Origin: Burkholderiaceae bacterium | GTDB lineage: Bacteria > Pseudomonadota > Gammaproteobacteria > Burkholderiales > Burkholderiaceae_C | Length of the DNA: 64,000 nt | Assembly (NCBI GenBank): GCA_026125795.1 | Contig: JAHCKM010000003.1 | Span: 310,001 to 374,000, forward strand | Direction: 5' to 3' | Shown here: one piece after another, positions 35,480-43,064 of the stretch | Layout of the letters: each line of letters opens with the position of its first letter | Position numbering within the stretch: the first letter of the stretch is position 1 | Made by a program: the position numbers and the translations under genes | The notes under the pieces: generated by a model | The model's database searches: none | What the model saw: the letters and a program-made list of their open reading frames with translations, nothing else | Told to the model about the DNA's origin: nothing

Positions 35480-37107
35480 CGATGCGCAAGCCCTTCGCGA
35501 TCACGCTGGACGTCGGATCCTCGCTCGCCAATCACACCGGCTCGTGGCGTTCTATGCAACCCGTCTACGTCGACCGGCTGCCGCCGTGCAACCAGCAATG
35601 CCCGGCCGGCGAGGACATCCAGAGCTGGCTGTTCCACGCCGAAAGCGGCGCCTATGAGCGGGCGTGGCGTCGCCTGGTGCGCGACAACCCGTTCCCCGCG
35701 GTGATGGGGCGCGTGTGCTATCACACATGCCAGAGCGTCTGCAACCGCGGGCGGCTCGACGCGCCGGTGGGCATCAACGCGGTCGAGCGCTTCCTCGGCG
35801 ACGAGGCCCTCAAGCAAGGCTGGGCCTTCGACGCGCCGGCCGCTGACACGGGCCGGCACGTGCTCGTCGTCGGGGCCGGGCCGTCGGGCCTCTCGGCCGC
35901 CTATCACCTGCGCCGGCTCGGCCACCGCGTCACGGTGCTCGAGGCGGGGCCGCTGCCCGGCGGCATGATGCGTTTCGGCATCCCGCGCTACCGGCTTCCA
36001 CGCGAGGTGCTCGATGCCGAGGTGGCGCGCATCGTGGCGCTGGGCGTGACGATCCGCTACGGCGCCAAGGTCACCGAGCTGGCCGAGGCGATGGCCGCGG
36101 AACAGGCCGACGCTGCGTTCCTCGCGGTCGGTGCGCACATCGCCAAACGTGCCTTCATCCCGGCCGGCGACTCGGCGCGCGTGCTCGATGCCATTTCCGT
36201 GCTGCGCAGCATGGAGGGCGAGGACGAGCCCATGCTCGGTCGGCGCGTCGTGGTCTACGGCGGCGGCAACACCGCGATCGACGTCGCGCGCACCGCCAAG
36301 CGCCTCGGCGCCACCGATGCGGTGATCGTCTACCGCCGTACTCGCGAGCGCATGCCCGCGCACGACGCTGAGATCGAGGAGGCGCTGCAGGAGGGTGTGC
36401 TGATCAAGTGGCTGACGACGATCCGCCAGGCCGACGCCGGCGAGCTGGTCGTCGAGAAGATGGTGCTCGACGAACACGGCCGGCCGCGGCCGACCGGTGA
36501 AATCGAGACGCTCGCGGCCGATTCGCTGGTGCTCGCGCTCGGCCAGGACGTCGACCTGTCGCTGCTGCGGAACCTGTCCGGGCTCGTCGTCCAGGACGGC
36601 GTGGTGCAGGTCGACGAGCGCATGATGACCGGCCACGCGGGTGTGTTCGCCGGCGGCGACATGGTGCCCGCCGAGCGCAACGTGACGGTGGCCATCGGTC
36701 ACGGCAAGAACGCCGCGCGCCACATCGATGCCTGGCTGCGTGGCACCACCTGGCAGCCGGCGCCCAAGCACGAGCCGGCCAGCTTCGACAAGCTCAACCC
36801 CTGGTACTACAGCGACGCGCCGGCGACGGTGCGGCCGGTGCTGGACATCGCGCGCCGGCAGACCAGCTTCGACGAGGTGCAGGGCGGGCTCGACGAAGGC
36901 AATGCGCTCTTCGAGGCGCGCCGCTGTCTGTCCTGTGGCAACTGCTTCGAGTGCGACAACTGCTACGGCATGTGCCCCGACAACGCGGTGATCAAGCTCG
37001 GCCCCGGCAAGCGCTTCGCGTTCAACCTCGACTACTGCAAGGGCTGTGGCATTTGCGCCGCCGAATGCCCGTGTGGGGCGATCCGGATGGATCCCGTGGT
37101 GGTTTGA
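35476..37107 (+). CDS. GltD-like FAD oxidoreductase fused to 2x[4Fe-4S] ferredoxin (PorD-type) domain
   Basis: A 543-residue protein. N-terminal GltD-type Cys cluster (PPCNQQCPAGEDIQ, then CYHTCQSVCNRGR). FAD fold VLVVGAGPSGLSAAYHLRRLG (about 130-150), a second nucleotide fold VVVYGGGNTAIDVARTAKRLG and GVFAGGDMVPAERNVTVAIGHGK follow. The C-terminus carries CLSCGNCFECDNCYGMCP and CKGCGICAAECPCGAI, two ferredoxin clusters. The protein can pass electrons between NAD(P)H, FAD and the POR clusters, so it may connect 2-oxoacid oxidation to NAD(P)H without free ferredoxin. It ends the operon, converging on GAPDH. Confidence 0.9.
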   Translation: MTMRKPFAITLDVGSSLANHTGSWRSMQPVYVDRLPPCNQQCPAGEDIQSWLFHAESGAYERAWRRLVRDNPFPAVMGRVCYHTCQSVCNRGRLDAPVGINAVERFLGDEALKQGWAFDAPAADTGRHVLVVGAGPSGLSAAYHLRRLGHRVTVLEAGPLPGGMMRFGIPRYRLPREVLDAEVARIVALGVTIRYGAKVTELAEAMAAEQADAAFLAVGAHIAKRAFIPAGDSARVLDAISVLRSMEGEDEPMLGRRVVVYGGGNTAIDVARTAKRLGATDAVIVYRRTRERMPAHDAEIEEALQEGVLIKWLTTIRQADAGELVVEKMVLDEHGRPRPTGEIETLAADSLVLALGQDVDLSLLRNLSGLVVQDGVVQVDERMMTGHAGVFAGGDMVPAERNVTVAIGHGKNAARHIDAWLRGTTWQPAPKHEPASFDKLNPWYYSDAPATVRPVLDIARRQTSFDEVQGGLDEGNALFEARRCLSCGNCFECDNCYGMCPDNAVIKLGPGKRFAFNLDYCKGCGICAAECPCGAIRMDPVVV

Positions 37108-37116
37108 AGTGGCGCC

Positions 37117-38151
37117 TCATCGCAGGAAGTCACGCCGCAAGCCCAGCGACGCGTCGGTCTTGCGGATCGACTGCACGGCATCCGGTTCGATTCCGCTCAG
37201 TGCGCGGATTGCATCCACGGTTTCCGGAATGACGATCGCCTGGTTGAAGACCTGGTAGGCGTAGCACGCCTGGTCGCCATCGACAGCCAGTATGTCCTCC
37301 CACAGCGCGACCTCCCACATGTCACCGCGCGGCCTTCCGAGGTCCGTCATCAGCTCGACCGTGCTGTTCAGCGCCACGAGTCCGTCGCATGAGCGCATGA
37401 ACGCGATCCGCGGAGCCGCCCGGAACGCGGCCAGCACCTCGTCGCGAGTCGCCTGGCGCGTCAGCTCCACCCACCATGTGTGCAGGTGGCTGGAGTTGTG
37501 GGCGGCTTTGACGGCGATCGTCACCACGTCGAGATCGGGGATGACGGTCAGCGCGTCCGGTCCTTGGTGACTGGGGATGACCTTCTCGGGCACGACCGTG
37601 TTCATGATGCCCTCGGCATGCGCCTCCCACGGATCCGATGCCCGTCGGATGAGCGTGCCGCGAGCGCGCTTGAGCAGACCGGCCACTTTCAGTGCACCCA
37701 GCGTGCGGACGATCGACGTGGTGTTGCAGGAGACCACGCGGGTCGAACTGCGGCCGAGCGCGGACGCGTAGTTCGACTGCGCGACGAACGAATGGCCGGT
37801 GAGGGCGTGGGCTTCGCCGCCGTGAAACACCGCCTTGACCCCGGCCGATTCGTAGACCGCCTTGTTGCCCGGGGCGACCTTCTTCGGGGTGCAGTCCACT
37901 ACGACGTCACACGCGCCGAGCAGGTCGGACAGTAAGCCCGCGACCGGGATGGCCGCGGCGCGCATCGGCGCCTCGGCCTGCGGCGTTGCCGCGTACACCG
38001 CCAGTCCGAGTCGGGGCGCGATCTGCAGCCGGTAGTCGCTGACCACGTCGGCCACACCGGCCAGTTCCATGTCTTCTTGCAGACGCACCGCGTCGGCGAC
38101 GCGCTTGCCGATGACCCCATAGCCGTTGACGGCGACCCTGACCTTCTTCAT
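37117..38151 (-). CDS. Archaeal-type (type II) glyceraldehyde-3-phosphate dehydrogenase
   Basis: A 344-residue protein: VRVAVNGYGVIGKRVADAV (residues 4-22), DVVVDCTPKKVAPGNKAVYE, FHGGEAHALTGHSFVAQSNY and the catalytic Cys in RVVSCNTTSIVRT (Cys 142). This is the archaeal GAPDH form, about 340 residues, only distantly related to bacterial GapA. It oxidises glyceraldehyde-3-phosphate with NAD(P) and phosphate. AAAGGAG lies just before the ATG. Such genes are uncommon in betaproteobacteria; transfer is the likely origin. It is the last gene of a leftward set and ends 10 bp from the POR operon. Confidence 0.85.
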   Translation of the reverse strand: MKKVRVAVNGYGVIGKRVADAVRLQEDMELAGVADVVSDYRLQIAPRLGLAVYAATPQAEAPMRAAAIPVAGLLSDLLGACDVVVDCTPKKVAPGNKAVYESAGVKAVFHGGEAHALTGHSFVAQSNYASALGRSSTRVVSCNTTSIVRTLGALKVAGLLKRARGTLIRRASDPWEAHAEGIMNTVVPEKVIPSHQGPDALTVIPDLDVVTIAVKAAHNSSHLHTWWVELTRQATRDEVLAAFRAAPRIAFMRSCDGLVALNSTVELMTDLGRPRGDMWEVALWEDILAVDGDQACYAYQVFNQAIVIPETVDAIRALSGIEPDAVQSIRKTDASLGLRRDFLR

Positions 38152-38180
38152 GGCGACTCCTTTGATCGACGAAAGACGCG

Positions 38181-38864
38181 TCAGCGCGGTCCGCGTTGGC
38201 GCGCGATGGTCGGCGCCGCGCCGCGGACGCGCGCGACTCGGTGCGGATCCGTGAAATACAGGAACACGATGACGCTGAGCACGCCTGCGAAGAAGCACCA
38301 CACCGAGATGAACCAGGCGGCGTAGAAGGCGTAGGCGGCCGCGGCAGACACGAACGCAGCCACGCCGAAGGCGACGACCCGTGCGTGGCTGGAGAACATC
38401 AGGCTCGCGCAAGTGCCGAGCAGGTAGAGCGACATCGCGGCCAGCGCATAGAAGTGCGGCGACTCGTAGGCGATGTGCTGGCCTGTCACCGTGGCGACGA
38501 TCGGCTGGGTGAACAGCGTGACCAGCAGGTACAGACCCACGGTGCTGCCGGCGATGGCGATCGCGCTCAGGGCGCGTCGTCGCCAGGGCACGGTCTCGAG
38601 CGCCAGCGCGGCCAACGGCACGTAGATCGGCCACAGCACGTGAGAGAAGAACGAGTAGGCGTGCGTCAACACCGTGTTGAGCAGCGGCGCGCGGTCGGGG
38701 AAAGTCAGCCACAGGATGCCTTCGAGCACTTGCTGGATGCCGAAGAGGATCGGGATCCACGCATACGCAAGCTCCGAGCGTGCGCGTGCGCGCCGCACGC
38801 AGGCCACGCCGACGATCAGCAGCGCGGTGCCGGCCGTGAAGCTCGCGGGCGCGGAGAAGCACAT
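38181..38864 (-). CDS. DUF6629-type multi-pass membrane protein
   Basis: A 227-residue protein opening MCFSAPASFTAGTALLIVGV, the start typical of DUF6629 proteins. Six or seven membrane helices follow, with a conserved-looking LFGIQQVLEGILWLTF and FSHVLWPIYVPLAALALE. Function unknown. The gene is 29 bp ahead of the GAPDH gene and 18 bp behind the DegS-like protease, so all three are likely in one unit. Confidence 0.75.
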   Translation of the reverse strand: MCFSAPASFTAGTALLIVGVACVRRARARSELAYAWIPILFGIQQVLEGILWLTFPDRAPLLNTVLTHAYSFFSHVLWPIYVPLAALALETVPWRRRALSAIAIAGSTVGLYLLVTLFTQPIVATVTGQHIAYESPHFYALAAMSLYLLGTCASLMFSSHARVVAFGVAAFVSAAAAYAFYAAWFISVWCFFAGVLSVIVFLYFTDPHRVARVRGAAPTIARQRGPR

Positions 38865-38882
38865 CAGCGTTCCTCGAGCGGG

Positions 38883-40049
38883 TCACTGCCTGCGCGCGAT
38901 GGGGCGTCGCCCCAGCTCGACCGCCACCTCGAGCGACTCGCGTCCGCGCAGCACCTTGAACTGGGCCTTGCTCCCCGGGCTGAGGGCTGCGGTCTCGTTG
39001 ATCAACGCCGCCGTGTCGACGATCGCCTTGCCGTTGATGGCGACCACCGTGTCGCCGGCGCGCAGCCCGGCGCGGTCGGCGGGGCCGGAACGTTGCACCG
39101 ACACGAGTGCGGCGCCGGCTGCGTCGCCGGTTGTCTCGTTGATCACATCGCGCGCGCTCACGCCGAGCCAGCCGCGGCTGACGCGGCCGGTGGTGACGAT
39201 CTGCTCCATCACTTGCCGCGCCAGGCTCACCGGGATCGCGAAGCCGATGCCCTGCGAGCCGCCGCTGCGCGAGTAGATCGCGGTGTTGATGCCGACGAGA
39301 TGCCCCGCCGCATCGACCAGCGCGCCGCCCGAGTTGCCGGGATTGATCGCCGCATCGGTCTGGATGAAGTTCTCGAAGGTGTTGATGCCGAGCCGGTTGC
39401 GGCCGGTGGCGCTGACGATGCCCTGCGTCACGGTCTGGCCCACGCCGAACGGATCGCCGACGGCCAGCACGATGTCGCCGATCTGCACCGAGGCCGGATC
39501 GGCGAAGGTGATCGGCTGCAGGCCCTTGGCCTCGACACGCAGCACCGCGAGGTCGGTCTCGGGGTCCGTGCCGACCACGCGCGCCTCGGCGACCTTGCCG
39601 CCGGGCAGCATCACGGCGATCTCGTCGGCGCCCTCGATGACGTGGTTGTTGGTCAGGATGAGGCCCTGGGCCGCGACGACCACGCCCGACCCCAGGCTGG
39701 ACTGGCCCTGGGCGGCATCCTCGTCAGGCCCACCGTAGGGCTGCAGCCAGGCCGGCAGCGGCCGCCGCGGCACCTTGCGCGTGTAGATGTTGACCACTGA
39801 GGCCGAGGCCTTGGCGGCAGCGGCGCGAAAGCCCGCTTCGAGACTCGACGCAACCGCCTTGCCGGCGGGCGCCGACGCCGACGCATCGGCGTGCGGCGCT
39901 TCGCGCACCGCCACCACGTCGGTCTGCACCGGCGCGGCCGGCGCCGGCCCGAAGGCCTGCCAGGCGATCAGCAGCGCTGCCGTCACGGCGATCACCTGGG
40001 CGGTCAGCAGCCACAGCCGCCACAGGACGGATGGTTGATCACGGGTCAT
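38883..40049 (-). CDS. DegS/AlgW-like membrane-anchored serine protease
   Basis: A 388-residue HtrA-family protein with one N-terminal TM helix (LWLLTAQVIAVTAALLIAWQAF). The trypsin-like domain has the triad His in ILTNNHVIEG, Asp in ETDLAVLRV and Ser in INPGNSGGAL. A single PDZ domain follows (DRAGLRAGDTVVAINGKAI). One TM plus one PDZ is the DegS layout; DegP and DegQ have two PDZ domains and a cleaved leader. It senses misfolded envelope proteins in the periplasm. No rseA-like partner is visible here. Confidence 0.9.
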   Translation of the reverse strand: MTRDQPSVLWRLWLLTAQVIAVTAALLIAWQAFGPAPAAPVQTDVVAVREAPHADASASAPAGKAVASSLEAGFRAAAAKASASVVNIYTRKVPRRPLPAWLQPYGGPDEDAAQGQSSLGSGVVVAAQGLILTNNHVIEGADEIAVMLPGGKVAEARVVGTDPETDLAVLRVEAKGLQPITFADPASVQIGDIVLAVGDPFGVGQTVTQGIVSATGRNRLGINTFENFIQTDAAINPGNSGGALVDAAGHLVGINTAIYSRSGGSQGIGFAIPVSLARQVMEQIVTTGRVSRGWLGVSARDVINETTGDAAGAALVSVQRSGPADRAGLRAGDTVVAINGKAIVDTAALINETAALSPGSKAQFKVLRGRESLEVAVELGRRPIARRQ

Positions 40050-40161
40050 TTGCGGTTTCCTCCAACAGTTCTCTCAGTGCACGCGCCGTCGGCTCGACGA
40101 CGCTGATTGCGTTCACCAGTGGCACCGAGGAATTGCAGTTGCATGTCGATGTCCCGGTGGT

Positions 40162-40659
40162 TCAGATCACGGCCGGCGCGTCCGGCAGTTCGTTGCGGTC
40201 GTTGGCGCGACACGGGCAGTAGCGCGCAAGCAGTCGAGCCACGGACTCGATGCCGAGCACCGCGCCGGCCTCGAACTCGCCGGCGGCGAAGCGTGCTTCC
40301 ATGCCGCGACAGATGTCGGCCCACGCATGCGGGCCGGCCAGCGCGTGGATGCCGCGGTCGGCGACGATCTCGACGCGGCGGTCGGCCAGCAGCACGTAGA
40401 TCAGCACGCCGGTGTTGCGCTCGGTGTCCCAGACGTGCAGCCGCGCGAACAGCTCGATCGCGCGTTCGCGCGCACTCTGGCCTTGCAGCAGCGGCGCGCC
40501 GTCCAGCGCGCCTTCGACGATGAAGCGCAGCTCGCCTTCGTGGCTCGCCTCGGCCATGCGGATCGCGTGCTGGATCGTGTCCAGCGTGCGGGCCGGAAAG
40601 GCGCGGCGCACACGCGACGAAGTCATCGCCAGATGACGCAAGAGGCGCGCGACATCCAT
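40162..40659 (-). CDS. TPM-domain protein (short, YgcG-like)
   Basis: A 165-residue TPM domain without a signal peptide: AIRMAEASHEGELRFIVEGALD, RAIELFARLHVWDTERNTGVLIYVLLADRRVEIVADRGIHALAG and WADICRGMEARFAAGEFEAG. It ends with an unusual CPCRANDRNELPDAP tail. TPM domains occur with LemA in bacteria. It is 2 bp downstream of the secreted TPM protein and is separated from the protease gene by about 110 bp with no gene. Confidence 0.8.
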   Translation of the reverse strand: MDVARLLRHLAMTSSRVRRAFPARTLDTIQHAIRMAEASHEGELRFIVEGALDGAPLLQGQSARERAIELFARLHVWDTERNTGVLIYVLLADRRVEIVADRGIHALAGPHAWADICRGMEARFAAGEFEAGAVLGIESVARLLARYCPCRANDRNELPDAPAVI

Positions 40660-40661
40660 GG

Positions 40662-41537
40662 TCACCACCGGCCCGTGGCCCCGCCGCCGCCAAAACCGCC
40701 ACCGCCGCCGCGGAACCCGCCGCTGCCTCCGAACCCGCCGCCGCGGTGGCCGCCATGGCCGTGCATGCCGCCATGGCCGCCCATGCCGATGCCGAGCAGC
40801 GTGACGAAAAAGCCGATCAGTCCCGCCACGGCTGCGACGGCAATGGCTCCGATCGCGAACCACGCCACGACACCCAGCACGCCGCCCACCGCCAATGCGC
40901 CCGGCAGCCGGCCGAGGGTCCGCCGCAACACGCCGCCGAGCACCAGCGCCACGATGAACAGCACGGGCCAGGTCTGCCCGAGCCCGTTGTCGTCCGGGGC
41001 CGCGCCGCGGCGTGTCGGGGCAGGAAGCGTTTCGCCGTCCAGAACGCGCACCATCCGATCGACGCCCGCGGCGATGCCGCCGTAGAAGTCGCCCTGCCGG
41101 AAGGGCGGCGTGATGACCTCAGCGATGATCCTGCGTGCCGTCGCGTCGGGGAGCGCGCCCTCGACGCCGTAGCCGACCTCGAGGCGCACCGTGCGATCGT
41201 CCTTCGCCACCAGCAGCAAGACGCCATCGTCGACCTTGCGGCGTCCGAGCTTCCACTGCTCGACCACCCGCAGCGCGAACTGTTCCGCCGCCTCGGGGCC
41301 AGTGGTCGGCACGATCAGCACCGCAATCTGTGTGCCCTTGCGATTTTCGAACGCGCGCAGCGATTGCTCCAACGCCGCGCTCTGTGGTGCGGTCAGCGTG
41401 CCGGTCAGATCGGTCACCCGGGCTTGCAGCGGTGGCACCGGCACCAGGCCCTGCGCCGCCGCGCCGAGCGCGGCCACGCACAGCAGCCCCGCGGCGACGA
41501 GCCGGCGCATGGAGCCTGCGATCGAGCCGCGATTCAT
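40662..41537 (-). CDS. TPM-domain membrane protein with Gly-rich tail
   Basis: A 291-residue protein with a signal peptide (RRLVAAGLLCVAALGAAAQG). The TPM domain begins VPPLQARVTDLTGTLTAPQSAALEQSL and includes DGVLLLVAKDDRTVRLEVGYGVEGALPDATARRII. TM helices (VLFIVALVLGGVLRR; AVAAVAGLIGFFVTLLGIGM) and a Gly/His/Phe-rich tail follow. This is the standard LemA partner (YgcG/TPM). Start at 41537 is used; ATG at 41510 opens on the leader and is an alternative. Role: envelope maintenance, not established. Confidence 0.85.
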   Translation of the reverse strand: MNRGSIAGSMRRLVAAGLLCVAALGAAAQGLVPVPPLQARVTDLTGTLTAPQSAALEQSLRAFENRKGTQIAVLIVPTTGPEAAEQFALRVVEQWKLGRRKVDDGVLLLVAKDDRTVRLEVGYGVEGALPDATARRIIAEVITPPFRQGDFYGGIAAGVDRMVRVLDGETLPAPTRRGAAPDDNGLGQTWPVLFIVALVLGGVLRRTLGRLPGALAVGGVLGVVAWFAIGAIAVAAVAGLIGFFVTLLGIGMGGHGGMHGHGGHRGGGFGGSGGFRGGGGGFGGGGATGRW

Positions 41538-41539
41538 CG

Positions 41540-42154
41540 TCACTTCATCGCACCCGAGGCACCGAGGCCGCCGAGATCGACCTTCGGCGGGAGTGCCAGT
41601 GCCTTCTCGTCGGCGACGCTGAAGTTGGCCTTGACGCCGTAGCCGAACACCATCGCCGTCAGGTTGCTCGGGAAGGTACGCACCGTGGCGTTGTAGTCCT
41701 GCACCGCCTTCACGTAACGGCCGCGCGCGACCGCGATGCGGTTTTCCGTGCCTTCGAGCTGCACGCGCAGTTCCTGGAAGCCCTGGTTGGTCTTCAGGCT
41801 CGGGTAGTTCTCGCTGACCACCAGCAGGCGCGACAGCGCGCTCGACAGTTCGCCCTGCGCGGCCTGGAACTTGTTGAACGCCTCGGGGTTGTTGACCAGC
41901 TCCGGCGTGGCGTGGATCGAGGTGGCCCTGGCGCGCGCCTCGACCACCCTGATCAGCGTCTCCTGCTCGAAGCTGGCCTCGCCCTTGACGGTGGCGACGA
42001 TGTTGGGGATCAGGTCGGCGCGGCGCTGGTACTGGTTGAGCACTTCGGACCAACTGGCCTTGATCTGTTCGTCGGTCGACTGGAAGGTGTTGTAGCCGCA
42101 GCCCGACAGTGCGAGCGTCAGCGCGGCGAGAAGGGTCACGAGGAAGTGGCGCAT
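41540..42154 (-). CDS. lemA: LemA family lipoprotein
   Basis: A 204-residue protein with lipobox-like LSGC (LLAALTLALSGCGYN). The LemA core is STDEQIKASWSEVLNQYQRRADLIPNIVATVKG, then VEARARAT, LVVSENYPSLKTNQGFQELRVQLEGTENRIAVARGRY and VFGYGVKANFSV. LemA proteins are helical envelope proteins of unknown reaction. The gene begins the leftward set lemA-TPM-TPM. It is followed at 2 bp by the TPM gene. The 124 bases upstream hold no box that I can recognise. Confidence 0.9.
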   Translation of the reverse strand: MRHFLVTLLAALTLALSGCGYNTFQSTDEQIKASWSEVLNQYQRRADLIPNIVATVKGEASFEQETLIRVVEARARATSIHATPELVNNPEAFNKFQAAQGELSSALSRLLVVSENYPSLKTNQGFQELRVQLEGTENRIAVARGRYVKAVQDYNATVRTFPSNLTAMVFGYGVKANFSVADEKALALPPKVDLGGLGASGAMK

Positions 42155-42278
42155 GGTCAGGACTCCAGGGGATGTCGTGGGCGAAGCGGGTCGCATGGAG
42201 CAGTCCCGCGGCTTTCTCGCCGCGCATTCGGGCAGGGAAGCGCCGAAGCGCCCCGCACCGGGACTTGATCGTTTCGCG

Positions 42279-42719
42279 CTAGAGGGCGAGCCGGGAGAAC
42301 TGCACCCGCGGCGGGGGTGCGGCCGGCAGGACCGCCGCCATGACCTTGCGCGCCAGGACTGCGTGTGCCCCATGCAGGCCGTCGCTCCACGCGCCGGCTG
42401 GCACGACCACGGCCTGCAGATCGGGCGCGTCGAGCTTGGGCTGTGGCTTCAACAGAATCTGCGCGGACTCGTCGCAGGACTTCTGGCAGGACGCCTTGTC
42501 CGCGCTCTCGTCGTGCTGAGTCGAAACCTGGCCGTGCGAGTCTGTTGACGCCTGCGCCCGATGATCATGCTGTGCGGCGTGCGATGCGGCATGCGCCGAT
42601 TCGCCGCGAGGCGCGGTCAGGCATGCGTTGGCCACCCCGGACAGCAGCGCGAAGACCCACACGAACAGCATTGCGAGGGCGATGCTGCGCTTGCGGGTGC
42701 GGCTGGCGATGGGCGTCAT
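42279..42719 (-). CDS. His-rich exported protein, paralogue of 3274-3723
   Basis: A 146-residue protein with a signal peptide (ALAMLFVWVFALLSGVANAC). His-rich stretch SAHAASHAAQHDHRAQ, the Cys pair CQKSC, a Pro/Ala tail and a terminal FSRLAL follow. Architecture and tail match the protein at 3274-3723, which also has a perfect FNR box upstream. Periplasmic metal binding is inferred. It is the only gene between LemA and the divergent box at 42792, and probably has its own promoter there. Confidence 0.65.
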   Translation of the reverse strand: MTPIASRTRKRSIALAMLFVWVFALLSGVANACLTAPRGESAHAASHAAQHDHRAQASTDSHGQVSTQHDESADKASCQKSCDESAQILLKPQPKLDAPDLQAVVVPAGAWSDGLHGAHAVLARKVMAAVLPAAPPPRVQFSRLAL

Positions 42720-42791
42720 GTTGAACTCGGCGCGTCCTTCGGTGCTACAGAGAACGTGAGCGAAGTCTCTTCGCGCAGTCTCGCAATTCCA

Positions 42792-42805
42792 TTGATCGAC
42801 ATCAA
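42792..42805. promoter_or_regulatory. Perfect FNR/ANR-type box
   Basis: TTGATCGACATCAA is a perfect TTGAT-N4-ATCAA dyad between the leftward His-rich gene (ATG at 42719) and the rightward small frame at 42846. Rightwards, a TAAGCT-like hexamer appears about 24 bp past the box. Leftwards, a weaker GAGACT is found at 22 bp. Either or both directions may be used. The paralogue at 3274 has the same kind of box. Confidence 0.8.
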
Positions 42806-42845
42806 AGAGGATCTTTCCAGTCGCTGCGCGGCTAAGCTTGCCGCC

Positions 42846-42998
42846 ATGCAACGAGCCGTCTTGCCCGTGAACCGGTCTGCGCAGCGCGGCGCCCTGATCG
42901 AGCGCTGGAAGTCCGATCCTCACGCAACCTACAAGGCGCAGTGGCCGGCCGACGTGCGCGAGCGCCACGACCAGATGAATCGCCGGGCGCGGCGGTAA
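42846..42998 (+). pseudogene. Fragment carrying the tail of a cytochrome c gene
   Basis: A 50-codon frame that ends KAQWPADVRERHDQMNRRARR. The same residues end the cytochrome c at 29452-29940. The part before them (RGALIERWKSDPHATY) has no CxxCH and no signal peptide. It may be a small gene made from a duplicated tail, or a relic; the FNR box lies about 40 bp upstream of it. The 50-nt identity shows recent copying. Confidence 0.5.
42933..42982 (+). repeat. 50-nt exact direct repeat, copy 2
   Basis: Identical to 29875-29924. It codes for KAQWPADVRERHDQMN in the same reading frame as in the intact cytochrome c, next to the FNR box at 42792. Confidence 0.9.
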
Positions 42999-43064
42999 AG
43001 CGCTGTCGGAGGTTGTGGCGGGCTGCATGTTCGTGCCCATCGCATTTGGAGTTGAGGCTTCTTG

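Noticed and set aside
40050..40161. Small gene between the protease and the TPM gene
   Set aside because: Only a short frame with no ribosome site; likely leader DNA.
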